Positions 20,319 to 31,524 of a DNA stretch of 64,000 nt are shown here, piece by piece. Each line of letters begins with the position of its first letter. Position 1 is the stretch's first letter. The DNA is from Anodontia alba. Lineage: Eukaryota; Mollusca; Bivalvia; Lucinida; Lucinidae. The notes beneath the pieces are model-generated. The model worked only from the letters and a program-made list of their open reading frames with translations, ran no database searches and was not told the DNA's origin. The stretch is from contig OZ024826.1 in assembly GCA_964016985.1 (NCBI GenBank), positions 69,408,768 through 69,472,767 on the forward strand, given 5' to 3'. A program made the translations under genes and the position numbers.

Positions 20319-21826
20319 GTAATATATATATGTTATTTTATGCAAAATCTCTTGAGGCTGTTGCTCAACTACTGAAAGCATTAGGAAATTAAAAGACAGT
20401 GTAGCTTCCTTAGTGTTCCCTTTTTAGCTCACCTGAGCCGAACGCTCAAGGTGAGCTATTGTGATCACTCACCGTCCGTCGTCGTCGTCGTCCGTATGTC
20501 CGTCCGTCCACAATCTTTAAACAACATCTCCTCCTAAACCACTGATTGGAATTTGACCAAACTTCACAGGATTGATCCTTGGTTGGTCCTCTTTCAAAGT
20601 TGTTCAAATGGTTCTGGTCTGTTGCATATCTAGGTCACAGCAGCTAAAAATAGATTTTTTAACTAAAAACTGAAAAAAAAAAATCTTCTTGTCAGAAACC
20701 ACTGGACCGATTTCCATATAATTTTGCAGAAATGTTCCTTTGGTGACCCTCTACCAAGATTGTTCGAGCCATTTGGATTCGTCAAAAAACATGGCCGCAA
20801 GGGGGCGGGGCTTATTTTCTCTCTATATCTATATAGAAAACTTTAAAAATCTTCTTGTCAGAAACCACTGGACCAATTTCAATATAATTTTGCAAAAATG
20901 TTCCTTTGGTGATCCTCTACCAAGATTGTTGGAGCCATTTGGATTCGTCAAAAAACATGGCCGCCAGGGGGCGGGGCTTATTTTCCCTATACATCTATAT
21001 AGAAAACTTTAAAAATCTTCTTGTCAGAAACCACTGGACCGATTTCAATATAATTTTGCAGAAATGTTCCTTTGGTGATCCTCTATCAAGATTATTCAAG
21101 ACATTTGGATTCTTCAAAAAACATGGCCGCCAGAGGGAGGGGCTTATTTTCCCTATATATCTATATAGAAAACTTTAAAAATCTTCTTGTGAGAAACCAC
21201 TGGACCGATTTCATTTATTATATTTCAATATAATTTTGCAGGAATGTTCCTTTGGTGATCCTCTACCAAGATTGTTCAAGCCATTTGGATTTGTCGAAAA
21301 AATATGGCTGGCAGGGGGCGTGGCTTATTTTCCCTATATAATCTCTATAGAAAACTTTAAAAATCTTCTTGTCAGAAACCACTGGACCCATTTCAATATA
21401 ATTTTGCAGAAATGTACCTTTGAAGATCCTCTACCAAGATTGTTCAAGCCATTTAGATTCGTCAAAAAAAAAATGGCCGCCAGGGGGCGGGGCTTATTTT
21501 CCCTATATCTATGTAGAAAACTTTAAAAATCTTCTTGTCAGAAACCACTGGACCGATTTCAATATAATTTTGCAGAAATGTTCCTTTGGTGATCCTCTAC
21601 CAAGATTGTTCAAGCCATTTGGATGCGTCAGAAAACATGGCCGCCAGGGGGCGGGGCTTATTTTCCCAATATATCTATATAGAAAACTTAAAAAATCTTC
21701 TTGTCAGAAACCACTGGACCGATTTCAATATAATTTTGCAGAAATGTTCCTTTGGTGATCCTCTATCAAGATTGTTCAAGACATTTGGATTCGTCAAAAA
21801 ATATGGCCGCCAGAAGGCGGGGCTTA

Positions 21827-23685
21827 TTAGCTCACCTGAGCACGAAGTGCTCATGGTGAGCTATTGTGGTCAGTCAATGTCCGTCGTCCGTCGTCCGTCG
21901 TGCGTCGTGCGGCGTCAACAATTGCTTTAAAAGCCTACTCCTCCTACACCCCTGGGCCAATTGACTTGATACTTGCTAGGAAGCATCGGGGTGACTTGTA
22001 GATCAAAAATAGCTAAAATCGTTCCGATCGTAAATCCAAGATGGCCGCCATCTTGAAAATCTATTTTTCGCTTCTTCTCCTGAACCGAAAGGCCAATTGA
22101 CTCCAAACTTGCTAGGAACCATCAGGGTGACTTGTAGATCAAAAATAGCTAAAATCGTGCCGATCGGAAATCCAAGATGGCCGCCATGGCCGCCATCTTG
22201 AAAATCTTTTTTTCGCTTCTTCTCCTGAACCGAAAGGCCAGTTGACTCGAAACTTGCTAGGAAGCATCAGGGTGACTTGTAGATCAAAAATAGCTAAAAT
22301 CATGCCGATCGGAAATCCAAGATGGCCGCCATGGCCGCCATCTTGAAAATCTATTTTTCGCTTCTTCTCCTGAACCGAAAGGCCAATTGACTCCAAACTT
22401 GCTAGGAAGCATTAAAGTGACTTGTAGATCAAAAGTAGCTAAAATCGTGCCGATCGGAAATCCAAGATGGCCGCCATGGCGGCCATCTTGAAAATCTATT
22501 TTTTGCTTCTTCTCCTAAACCGAAAGGCCAATTGACTCCAAACTTGCTAGGAAGCATCAGGATGACTTGTAGATCAAAAATAGCTAAAATTGTGCCGATC
22601 GGAAATCCAAGATGGCGGCCATGGCCGCCATCTTGAAAATCTATTTTTCGCTTCTACTCCAAAACCCAAAAGCCAATTGACTCCAAACTTGGTAGGAGGC
22701 ATTGGGGTGACTTGTAGATCAAAAATAACTAAAATCGTGCCTATCGGAAATCCAAGATGGCCGCCATGGCAGCCATCTTGAAAATCTATTTTTCGCTTCT
22801 TCTCCTAAACCGAAAGGCCAGTTGTCTCCAAACTTGGTAGGAAGCATCGGGGTGATTTGTAGATCAAAAATAGCTAAAATCATGTCGATCGTAAAACCAG
22901 GATGGGCGCCATGGCAGCCATCTTGAAAATCTATTTTTCGCTTCTTCTCCTGAACCGAAAGGCCAGTTGACTCGAAACTTGGAAGAAAGCATTTGGGTGA
23001 CTTGTAGATCAAAATTAGCTAAAATCATGCCAATCACAAATCCAAGATGGCCGCCATGACGGCTATCTTGAAAATCTATTTTTCGCTTCTTCTCCTAAAC
23101 CCAAAAGTCACTTGACTCGAAACTTAGTAGGAAGCATCAGGGTGACTTGTAGATCAAATATAGCTAAAATCGTTCTGATCAGAAATCCCAGATGGCCACC
23201 ATGGCCGCCATCTTGAAAATCTATATTTAGCTTCTTCTCCTGCACCGAAAGGCCAATTGACTCCAAACTTCGTAGGATACATTGGGGTGACTTGTAGATC
23301 AAAAATAGCTAAAATCGTGCCAATCGGATATCCAAGATGGCCGCCAAGGCAGCCATCTTGAAAATCTATTTTTCGCCTCTCCTCCTGAACTGAAAGGCCA
23401 GTTGACTCGAAACTTGGTACGAAGCATCGGGGTGACTTGTAGATCAAAAATAGCTAAAATCGTGCCGATCGTAAATCCAAGTTGGCTGCCATTTAGAGTT
23501 TGTTCAAATGATCACGCTCAATTGACTGGCATGCCATATATCTTCTTCTTCAAAATAAAGAACTGCTTAAATGATGATCTTTTCATTAGTTGCGATGACA
23601 GGATTGGAAAAATGTTGCATAACATCTGCATATCTGCAGTGGCTATGTCACTCAGGTGAGCGACCCGTGGCCCGTGGGCCTCTTG
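21827..23685 (+). mobile_element. HINE-like element, A core, complete, inserted into a B unit
   Basis: The 5' tip is TTAGCTCACCTGAGC with partner GCTCATGGTGAGC. The leader has repeated CCGTCGT. About eleven A units of about 146 bp follow, each with CAAGATGGCCGCCATGGC, GCCATCTTGAAAATC, TCTCCTGAACCGAAAGGCC and GTGACTTGTAGATC. The 3' tail from about 23505 matches the tail of the C-core element at 16640. It ends CTCAGGTGAGCGACCC, hairpin GGCCCGTGGGCC, TCTTG. The surrounding B unit reads GGGCTTA|TTTTCCC when it is removed, so insertion was into a T run with no long duplication. Confidence 0.9.
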
Positions 23686-24172
23686 TTTTCCCTATATATC
23701 TATATAGAAAATTTTAAAATCCTCTTGTCAGAAACCACTGGACCAATTTCAATATAATTTTGCAGAAATGTTCCTTTGGTGATCCTCTACCAAGATTGTT
23801 CAAGCCATTTGGATTCGTCAAAAACCATGACCGCCAGGGGGCGGGGCTTATTTTCCCAATATATCTATATAGAAAAATTTAAAAATCTTCTTGTCAGAAA
23901 CCACTGGACCGATTTTATCATAATTTTGCAGAAATGTTCCTTTGGTGATCCTCTATTAAGATTGTTCAAGCCATGTGGATTCGTCAAAAAACATGGCCGC
24001 CAGGGGGCGGGGCTTATTTTCCCTATATATCTATATAGAAAACATTAAAAATCTTCTTCTCAGAAACCACTGGACTGATTTCAATATAACATGGCAGGAA
24101 TATTTCTTTTGTAACCTTCTTCCAAGATTGTTGAACGCGTCATGATTCGTCAGAAAACATGACCGCCAAGGT

Positions 24173-24196
24173 GGGGGGGGGGGGGGGGGGGGGGGG
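24173..24196 (+). repeat. Poly-G run, 24 G
   Basis: An expansion of the GGGGGCGGGG part of a B unit into an uninterrupted G run. It is probably replication slippage, and its assembled length may be unreliable. Confidence 0.85.
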
Positions 24197-25649
24197 CTTA
24201 TTTTCCGTATATATTTATATAGAAAATTTTAAAAATCTTCATGTCAGAAACTACTGGACCGATTTCTATATAACTTGGCAGAAATGTTTCCTTGGTGATC
24301 CTCTACCAAAATTGTTCAAGCTGTCATGATTTGTCAAAAAACATGGCTGCAAGGGGGCGGGGCTTATTTTCCCTATATATCTATATAGAATGTTTTAATG
24401 ATCTTCTTGTCAGAAACCACTTAACCGATTTCAGTATAACATTGCAGGAATGTTTCTTTTGTAACCCTCTACCAAGATTGTTTAAGAGTATGATTCATCA
24501 AAAAACGTGGTCGCCAGGGGGCGGAGCTATATTTCCCTATATATCTATATATAGTAAACTTTAAAAATCTTCTTGTCAGAAACCACTGGACCGATTTCAT
24601 TATAACTTGGCAGAAATGTTCCCTAGTTGACTCTCTACCAAGATTGTTCAAGTTATCATGATTCTTCAAAAAACATGGCCGCCAGGGGGTGGGGCTTATT
24701 TTCCCTATATATCTATATAGAAAAGTTTAAAAATCTTCTAGTCAGAAACCAGTGGACCGATTTCAATATCATTTGGCAGAAATGTTCCTTTGGACCCTCT
24801 ACCAAGATTGTTCAAGCCGTCATGATTCGTCAAAAAACATGGCCGCTAGGGGGCGGGGCATATTTTCTATATATATCTATACAGAAAACTTTAAAAATCT
24901 TCTTGTAAGAAACCGTTGGATCGAGTTCAATGTAACTTGGCAGGAATGTCGCTTTGGTGACTTTCTACCAAGATTGTTCACACCCTCATGATACGTCAAA
25001 AAACATGGCTGCCAGGGGGTGGGGCTTATTTTCCGTATATATCTGTATAGAAAACTTTAAAATTCTTCTTGTCAGAAACCACCTGACTGATTTCAATATT
25101 ACTTGGCAGGAATGTTTCCATGGTGACCCTCTACCAAGATTGTTCAAGCAATCATGATTCGTCAAAAAACATGGCTGCTAGGGGTGGGGCTTATTTTTCC
25201 TATATATCTAAATAGAAAAAATTAAAAATCTTCTTGTCAGAAACCACTGAACCGATTTCAGTATAACTTGGCGGGAATGTTCCTATGGTGACCCTCTACC
25301 AAGTTTGTTCAGGCTGTCATGATTCGTCAAAAAACATGGCCGTTAGGGGGTGGGGCTTATTTTCCCTCTATAGCTATATAAAACATTTTAAAAATCTTTT
25401 TGTCAATAACAACTGGACCGATTTCAATATAACTTGGCAGAATTGTTCCTTTGGTGATCCTCTTTCAAGATTCAGTTCAAGCTATCATGATGCATGAAAA
25501 AAAAACATGGCCGCTGGGGAGCAGGGCTATAAAATTTATGCAAAAATCTTAGAGCAGTGAACTTGGCTGAAACTTCAGCAGTAAGTATACAAAGCTGTTT
25601 GCTCAGGTGAGCGATATAGGACCATCATGGTCCTCTTGTTCTTTTCTTC

Positions 25650-25729
25650 TTTTATACTTCTGGCATACATAGTATGCCAAGGGTGTATATAGTTTTTGTC
25701 TTTTCCATGTGTGTGTGTGTTTTAACATT
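25650..25729 (+). mobile_element. H-family 5' tip, truncated
   Basis: TATACTTCTGGCATACATAG pairs with TATGCCAAGGGTGTATATAG as a hairpin, then GTTTTTGTC and a GT run. It is cut off by the HINE starting at 25730. A longer copy begins at 54769. Confidence 0.65.
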
Positions 25730-27133
25730 TTAGCTCACTTGAGCTATGCTCAGGATGAGCTATAGTGATCACTTTTTTGTCTGTTGTCCATCCGTCCATG
25801 TGTGCATCTGTCCATCCATCCATCCATCTGTCCGTTAACATTTTCAAATGACTTCTCATCTGAAGCTGCTGAGCCAATTTTGTTCAAATTTCATGTGGAG
25901 CCTCCTTAGGTTGGGGGAACGAAAAATTGCTAAAATGGTCATGGTCCTTTGACCAAGATGGCCACCATGCCCATATATGGTAAAAACATTTAAAAATCTT
26001 CTTCTCTAGAACTCAGGATGCCTTGGGGCTGAATCTTTGCACAAATCATTGGGGAAAGGAGGTCTACCAAAGTTGCTAAAATAATGGTTGTACGTTGACA
26101 TTTGACCTTTTTATGGCGAGGTCAAGTTTGCTTCTCTATGCATTTGTATGGGCACCATACATTTTTATGGGAAAAATATTGAGAATTTCAAACGACTTCT
26201 CCTCTGAAAACTCTGGGCCAATGTTGCTCAAACTTCATGTGGAGCCTCCTTGGGGCAGGGGAATGAAAGATTGCTAAAATGGTTGCGGTCCATTGATCAA
26301 GATGGCTGCCATGCCCATATATGGTAAAAACCGTTAAAAGTCTTCTTCTCCAGAACAGAGGATGCCTTGGGGCTGCATCTTTGCACAAATCATCAGAGAT
26401 TGGAGGTCTACCAAAGTTGCTAAAATGATGGTCGTACATTGACGTTTGACCTTTTTACAGCGAGGTTAAGTTTGCTTCCGTATGCATTTGTATTGGCCCC
26501 ATACATTTGTATGGAAAAAATGTTGATAATTTCAAATGACTGCTCCACTGAAGCCTCTGGGCCAGTGTTGCTCAAATTTCATGTGGAGCCTCCTTGGGGC
26601 AGGGGAACGAAAGATTGCTAAAATGGTCATGGTCCATTGACCAAGATGGCTTCCATGCCCATATATGGTAAAAACCTTTAAAATTCTTCTTCTCCAGAAC
26701 CAAATAAGCCCTAGGGTCTAATCTTTGCAAAAATCATCGGGGACAGGAGATCTACCAAACTGGCTAAAATGATGGTCTTACCTTGACATTTGACCTTTTT
26801 ATGGCAAGATTAAATTTACTTCCCCATGCATTTATATGGGCCCTATACATTTTCATGGGAAAAATGTTGAGAATTCATAATTTGGACATCTCCTCTATAA
26901 TCCAGTTGAATTGAAACTTGATGATGAGCATTAGGGCACTTAGTAGACACAAAATAGCTGAATGAGCCGATAGAAAATCCAAGATAGCCGCCACAGCCTC
27001 CATCTTGAAAATCAGTTTTCGACGTCTCTTCTCAAACCTTTGGTCACTTTGAGCCGAAACTTGCTTTGTAGCAACTGGATGACTTCTGGATTGAAATGAG
27101 CTAAAATCGTGTCCATAGGAATCCAAGATGGCT

Positions 27134-27692
27134 GGGCCTCAGTGGCTCAGTTGGATGCGCTGTCTGACTGGAGACCAGGAGGTCGCGGGTTCAACCCCCG
27201 CCAAAGTCGGCAACATTCTTTCATAGAGATTGATCATGAAATATTTTCTACGATCATTCACTCCTTTCTGCTGATTCAAGAAGGGCAGTTGTCAGTTTCT
27301 GGCAAAAGAATGAGCACAATACTGGTTAACAGCTTAGAGGACTAAGCCTGCCCAGTAAACTTGTGGTTAGGTAAACTGACTGCGCTCGACATGACCCCAT
27401 TGGGTGGCGGGCCCCCGTAGCCTAGTGGATAAGAGAGTTGACTCTTAATCCATTAGGTTTCTCACCGCTGTGGTTCGAGCCTCGCTCGGGTCATATGTGG
27501 GAAAGCCAAGTTCTGCTTACGGATGGTCAGGTGGTTTTTCTCTGGGTTCTCCGGTTTTCGCCCACCTTCGATGAACGATCGGCTCGATAGAAGTGAAATA
27601 TTCTTGAAAGGGCCGTAAAACCCAAATCAAAAAAAAAAAAAAAAAAAAACCCATTGGGTTGACTGGGCCGTAAAACCTCAACACAAACAAAA
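27134..27692 (+). mobile_element. tRNA-derived SINE (type 2), interrupted by SINE type 1
   Basis: The head has GTGGCTCAGTTGG (A box) and GGTTCAACCCCCGCC (B box). The end is TTGACTGGGCCGTAAAACC, then TCAACACAAAC. The target duplication CCAAGATGGC flanks it (27123-27132 and 27693-27702). A type 1 SINE is inserted at 27405-27649. Confidence 0.9.
27405..27649 (+). mobile_element. tRNA-derived SINE (type 1), nested in SINE type 2
   Basis: TAGCCTAGTGG (A box), GACTCTTAATCC and GGTTCGAGCC (B box) match the copy at 120. The tail is GGGCCGTAAAACCCAAATC plus poly-A. The target duplication CCCATTGGG sits at 27396-27404 and 27650-27658, inside the type 2 SINE. Confidence 0.92.
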
Positions 27693-28749
27693 CCAAGATG
27701 GCCTCTCCATTGAACAAGATGGCCACCAGAGCTAAAAATAGAAAATCTTCAAAAGACATCTCATCCTTGGCCAATGGCCCGATTTCAAAATATTTGCACA
27801 GAAGTGTTGCTCCAATGGCCCTCTACCAAAATTGCTAAAAATGGTTCCACTTGGCTGAACAAAATGGCGGCCAGAGCTAAAAATAGAAAAACCTGTAAAA
27901 GACATCTCCTCTGCAGCCAGTGTCCCAATTTCAAAGTAATTTCACAGAAGTGCTCCTCTTATGGCCCTTTACCAAACTTGCTTAAATAGTTCTGCTCAGC
28001 TGAACAAAATGGCCACCAGAGCTAAAAATAGAAAAAAAAAAAAACCCCTTTAAACAACATCTCCTCCTTGGCCAGTGGCCTGATTTCAAAATTATTTCCA
28101 TAAATGTTCCTCTTATCCCACTATACCAAAATAGCTAAAATGGCTCTGCTCTGTTGAACAAAATGGTCACCAGAGTTAAAAATAGAAAAACATTTAAACG
28201 CCATCTCCGTGGCCAGTGGCCGAATTTCATATAATTTCACTTTCAGTGTTCGTCTTATGCCCCTTTACTGAAATTGCTAAAATGGTTATGCTCTGCTGAA
28301 CAAAATGGTTGCCAGAGCTAAAAATAGAAAAAAAAAACCCAAAAAAAACCTTTAAAGGACAGGATAAGTAGATGACCCAATAAACTTCTGAAAAAAATCT
28401 GAATATTTTTTTTACTTATGGCCCTTTGAAAATTTCAGCATTTTAACCTTGTAAGCAAGATCTCAAAAACTGTTTAAGCCATTGCCTTGAAACATGACAG
28501 GTTGATAGGGAAATAAGTAAATGACCTGATTAACTGACAGCAATTAACTCAGGTGAGCAGTGTGGCCCATGGGCCTCTTGTTTGTGGGACATAACTCTGG
28601 AACTACTGCACCTGGGATCTTGATAATTTGGTACAAAATGGTTGGACGACTCATTGTATTGTAACAAAGAGAATGAGTCTGATCCTGCTTATTCTTCCAT
28701 TTATTTGTCCATTTTTTCTTTTTCTCCAAAATTTCCATCAGTGGTTTCT

Positions 28750-29343
28750 CAGCATCAGTAGAAGCTTGGTTCTTAAACTTTTACACCTAGAGAATAACCA
28801 AATAAGTTACTGGAAAGAAAACCATACATGGGAGATGTCAGTGAACGAAGACTCAAAGCAGAAGGCCTTGTTAGAGCACTACCAAAAGCTCCTCAAGGTT
28901 GAGTTTGACTGGGACCCAGACCAACTCTCTGACGAACCCCCAGTGGGTGGACCGCCCATCCCAATCACCATTGATATGGTTAAGAAGGCTATCTCTCAGA
29001 TGAAGGCAGGCAAAGCACAGGGCCCATCAGGCATAGTGGTGGAGACGATACAAGCATGGTGTGTCTCCATGATCTGTGACCTCGCAGCTGCAATTATTCG
29101 CGATGGCAAGGTACACAACTGGGAGCAGAGTTTCATTGTCTGCCTCTACAAGGGTAAGTGGGAGGCATAGGACAGGGGCAACTACTGTGGTCTCAAGCTG
29201 ACAGAGCAGGTTATGAAAGTCCTGGGGAGGATTGTGGACAGCCTCATCAGACAGTTGGTGTCAATCGACAATTCCCAGTTTGGCTTCGTCCCAGGCAGAG
29301 CAACAACAGACGCAATCTTTGTTGTCAGGCATCTGCAACACAC
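28750..29343 (+). pseudogene. Non-LTR retrotransposon fragment 1 (pre-RT and start of RT)
   Basis: Copy-and-paste retroelement relic. Translation gives the linker before the RT domain (QKALLEHYQKLLKVEFDWDP, ISQMKAGKAQGPSGIVVETI), then NWEQSFIVCLYKGKWEA. A TAG stop follows at 29168-29170. The same frame continues with DRGNYCGLKLTEQVMKVLGR and SQFGFVPGRATTDAIFVVR, ending near 29340. The GKAxGPSGI and QFGFxPGRxTTDA motifs are typical of non-LTR RT of the RTE/jockey-like kind. The endonuclease is missing. The last 110 bp overlap in content the start of the second copy (29458) with about 8% difference, so these are two separate insertions. Confidence 0.82.
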
Positions 29344-29457
29344 CTTTCAAGTGCAGTGAAGCATTTTAACTGCACAATACATTAACCTATAGATAATGTG
29401 CTATTCTCTTCTGTTTTCACACCTTCCACAGAAAAAACGACCTTTCAGTTGTCAATT

Positions 29458-30882
29458 GTGGACGGCCTCGTCAGACAGTTGGTGTCAATCGACGATTCCC
29501 AGTTTGGCTTCGTCCCAGGCAGAGGCACTACAGATGCAATCTTTGTTGTCAGGCAGCTGCAAGAGAAGTATCTAGCTGCCAATAAGAGACTCTATATGGC
29601 TTTCGTAGACCTGGAGAAGGCGTTTGATCGAGTACCTCGGAAGGTCATCTGGTGGGCGCTGAGAAAACTTGGTGTGGAGGAGTGGATTGTGCGACTGGTG
29701 CAGGGGATGTATGCAAATGCACGGAGCCGTGTCCGTGTTGGTGAGGGGTACAGTGAAGAGTTTGAAGTGAAGGTTGGTGTTCACCAAGGATCAGTACTCA
29801 GCCCACTGCTCTTCATCATTGTGCTTGAAGCCTTATCACGAGAGTTCCGCTCTGGGGTCCCCTGGGAGGACCTCTATGCCGATGACTTTGTTATCATCGC
29901 TGAATCGCTTGAAGAATGTGTCAGGAGGCTCTTGACTTGGAAAGAAGCAATGGAGAAGAAAGGACTGAGAGTAAATGCAGGAAAGACAAAGATCATGATC
30001 TGCAGTATGGGACTGGACCTCCTGCAGAGTTCAGGCGAGTTTCCATGCGCTGTCTGTCGCACTGGAATGGGCAGCAACAGCATCTTCTGCAATGGCTGCA
30101 AGCACTGGGTGCACAAGAAATGCAGTGGGCTCAAGCGCTTGAAAAAGGACCCTGACTATAGATGTACACGGTGCCAGGGAACTGCACGCCCCTTGGATGG
30201 CAGACCACAGAAGGAAGTCCAGGTTGGACCTGACAAGCTTGAGGTGGTAGCTTCCTTTTGCTACCTAGGAGACATGCTCTCAGCAGCAGGTGGCTGTGAA
30301 CTTTCAACCACAACACATGTGAAAACCGCCTGGAAGACGTTCAAGGATCTGCTACCAGTCATCTCTTCAAGCCACCTCTCTTTCAAAACACGTGGCCATG
30401 TGTACAGCTCTTGAGTGCAGAGCACAATGCTCCATGCCAGCGAGACTTGGCCATTGACAAAGCCGAACCTCCAGCGTCTGCAGGGAAATGACAGGGCAAT
30501 GATCAGACAGATCTGCAATGTCAGGCCGCAAGACATTGTCACCACCAGGTCCAATGAGCTACTTGTGCGGCTTGGCATTGAGGATCTGGACCTCATTCTG
30601 AAGGAGAGAAGACTTCGATGGTATGGACATATGGAATGCTCCAGTGGTGCAATCAAGACAGCCTTTGACATACAGGTTGATGGAAAGCGTGGGCCTGGGA
30701 GGCCCAAAATGACATGGAAGCAGCTGACAGAGAGGGATTGCAGAGAGTGGAAGCTCTCGGCTATCAACCCTCATGATAGACGTACCTGGAGATCTGGTGT
30801 GAGATCTGCCATGCGTGTAGCAAGCCAGCTATCTGGAAGGGGGCCCACTGATGTGGATGTTGCCCCTGTACCTGCACATTAA
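29458..30882 (+). pseudogene. Reverse transcriptase with PHD-like finger, single in-frame stop
   Basis: The frame encodes the RT palm and fingers: SQFGFVPGRGTTDAIFVV, AFVDLEKAFDRVPRKVIWWA, GVHQGSVLSPLLF, and the catalytic box YADD at 29875-29886. A C4HC3-like zinc finger follows at 30046-30174 (CAVC, CNGC, HWVHKKC, CTRC), then ASFCYLGDMLSAAGG. A TGA at 30412-30414 interrupts. The same frame continues with MLHASETWPLT, RRLRWYGHMECS and GKRGPGRPKMTWKQLTERDC, to a stop at 30880-30882. The 5' part with the endonuclease is missing. Only one point change separates this stretch from an open frame, which suggests a fairly young insertion. The clade is probably RTE-like, but this needs a phylogeny. 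Confidence 0.88.
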
Positions 30883-30914
30883 TCAAAAATCTGATTATAT
30901 TATTATTATTATTT
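29458..30914 (+). mobile_element. 5'-truncated non-LTR retrotransposon inserted in the left TIR
   Basis: The insertion starts at GTGGACGGCCTCGTCAGAC after TIR sequence and ends with a (TTA)n tail, as RTE-like elements often do. The TIR then continues with AATTAAAGTC. Comparing with the intact right TIR shows the uninterrupted site. A possible AATT duplication is the only target-site repeat I see. Confidence 0.85.
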
Positions 30915-31524
30915 AATTAAAGTCTTAAACCAGAAGGTCCCTTAGGCAGTTACCTGTGTGACGTAACTCCTCCCGCTCAATTGATCACGTGTCAATTTCT
31001 TTTCTGTGGACAAAGAAAATCAACAAGGAATTTTTACCTGTGAAAGAAATTCGGATCATTTCTTTTCCTCACGGTTAAATTTCTGTATCCTTGTGTTTCT
31101 TTGTTTTCTTTATCACTCCTTTCACTATCTATGTTATTATTTGAAAATTTCGATTTTCGATTTCATGTAATTATTGACTGGCTTTTCTTGGCATGCGTTT
31201 TTGCGACTCTTGCTATTGGACACAACGCTCGTGTGCAGTCGGTTCGGAAGTCATGTTTATATATTCAGAATATTAACTTGTTCTTTAAGTTCCAGGTTCT
31301 TCAGCGATTACGATATAATATACCTGGACTTTTATTGGATATCTTGCAGAGATCTTCGAGTTGGCTGAATATTTCCATGGTGGAGAAGCTGATTGTAAAG
31401 AACTTGTCAACCCTTGATGGGTTATATGACAATTCTTTACTGATGGGAGCCCCTCCCCATATGGCTATACTGCCGGGGTAAGACCCATCAAGGTGGCATC
31501 TTGGGTACTTAGTATCCGAAAAAG

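Larger units (their letters stand above)
20424..25638 (+). mobile_element. HINE-like element, B core, 5.2 kb, with a nested HINE-A
   Basis: The 5' tip is TTAGCTCACCTGAGC, hairpin partner GCTCAAGGTGAGC. The leader has CACTCACCGTCCGTCGTCG. About 18 B units of about 166 bp follow, each with TCTTCTTGTCAGAAACCACT, GCAGAAATGTTCCTTTGGTG, CTCTACCAAGATTGTTCAAG and GCCGCCAGGGGGCGGGGC. The array is split by HINE-A (21827-23685). The 3' end is GCTCAGGTGAGCGATATA, hairpin GGACCATCATGGTCC, then TCTTG. Net length without the insert is about 3.36 kb. It lies just downstream of the Sel1 exon. Confidence 0.88.
25730..28580 (+). mobile_element. HINE-like element, composite C then D core, with nested SINEs
   Basis: The 5' tip is TTAGCTCACTTGAGC with partner GCTCAGGATGAGC. 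C-core units run to about 26875. A bridge segment follows (TTTGGACATCTCCTCTATAA, then GAGCATTAGGG, to about 27120). After the SINE insertion (27134-27692), D units (GCCACCAGAGCTAAAAATAG, GATTTCAAAATAATTTCAC) run to about 28330. A non-tandem tail ends AACTCAGGTGAGCAGTG, hairpin GGCCCATGGGCC, TCTTG. The same C-bridge-D order occurs at 48737-50811, so the composite is itself a family. Confidence 0.85.

Noticed and set aside
20740..21930. Runs of 90-114 aa open frames reading MVILYQDCSSHLDSSKNMAARG and similar
   Set aside because: They repeat with the 166 bp B unit, shift frame between units and recur wherever the array occurs. They are by-products of a repeat low in stop codons.
22139..23447. 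Minus-strand open frames of 64-97 aa with SVQEKKRKIDFQDGGHGGHL
   Set aside because: They follow the 146 bp A unit and break at random. The same peptide appears in every A array in either orientation.
28628..28750. Upstream extension of the first LINE frame
   Set aside because: The peptide before about 28750 (MVQNGWTTHCIV...) does not resemble RT-linker sequence and reads through flanking repeat.
31101..31481. 126 aa frame at the left of the large TIR element, partly shared with copy 2
   Set aside because: Nucleotide similarity continues unchanged past the stop, and indels change the frame near the end in copy 2. There is no sign of selection on protein.
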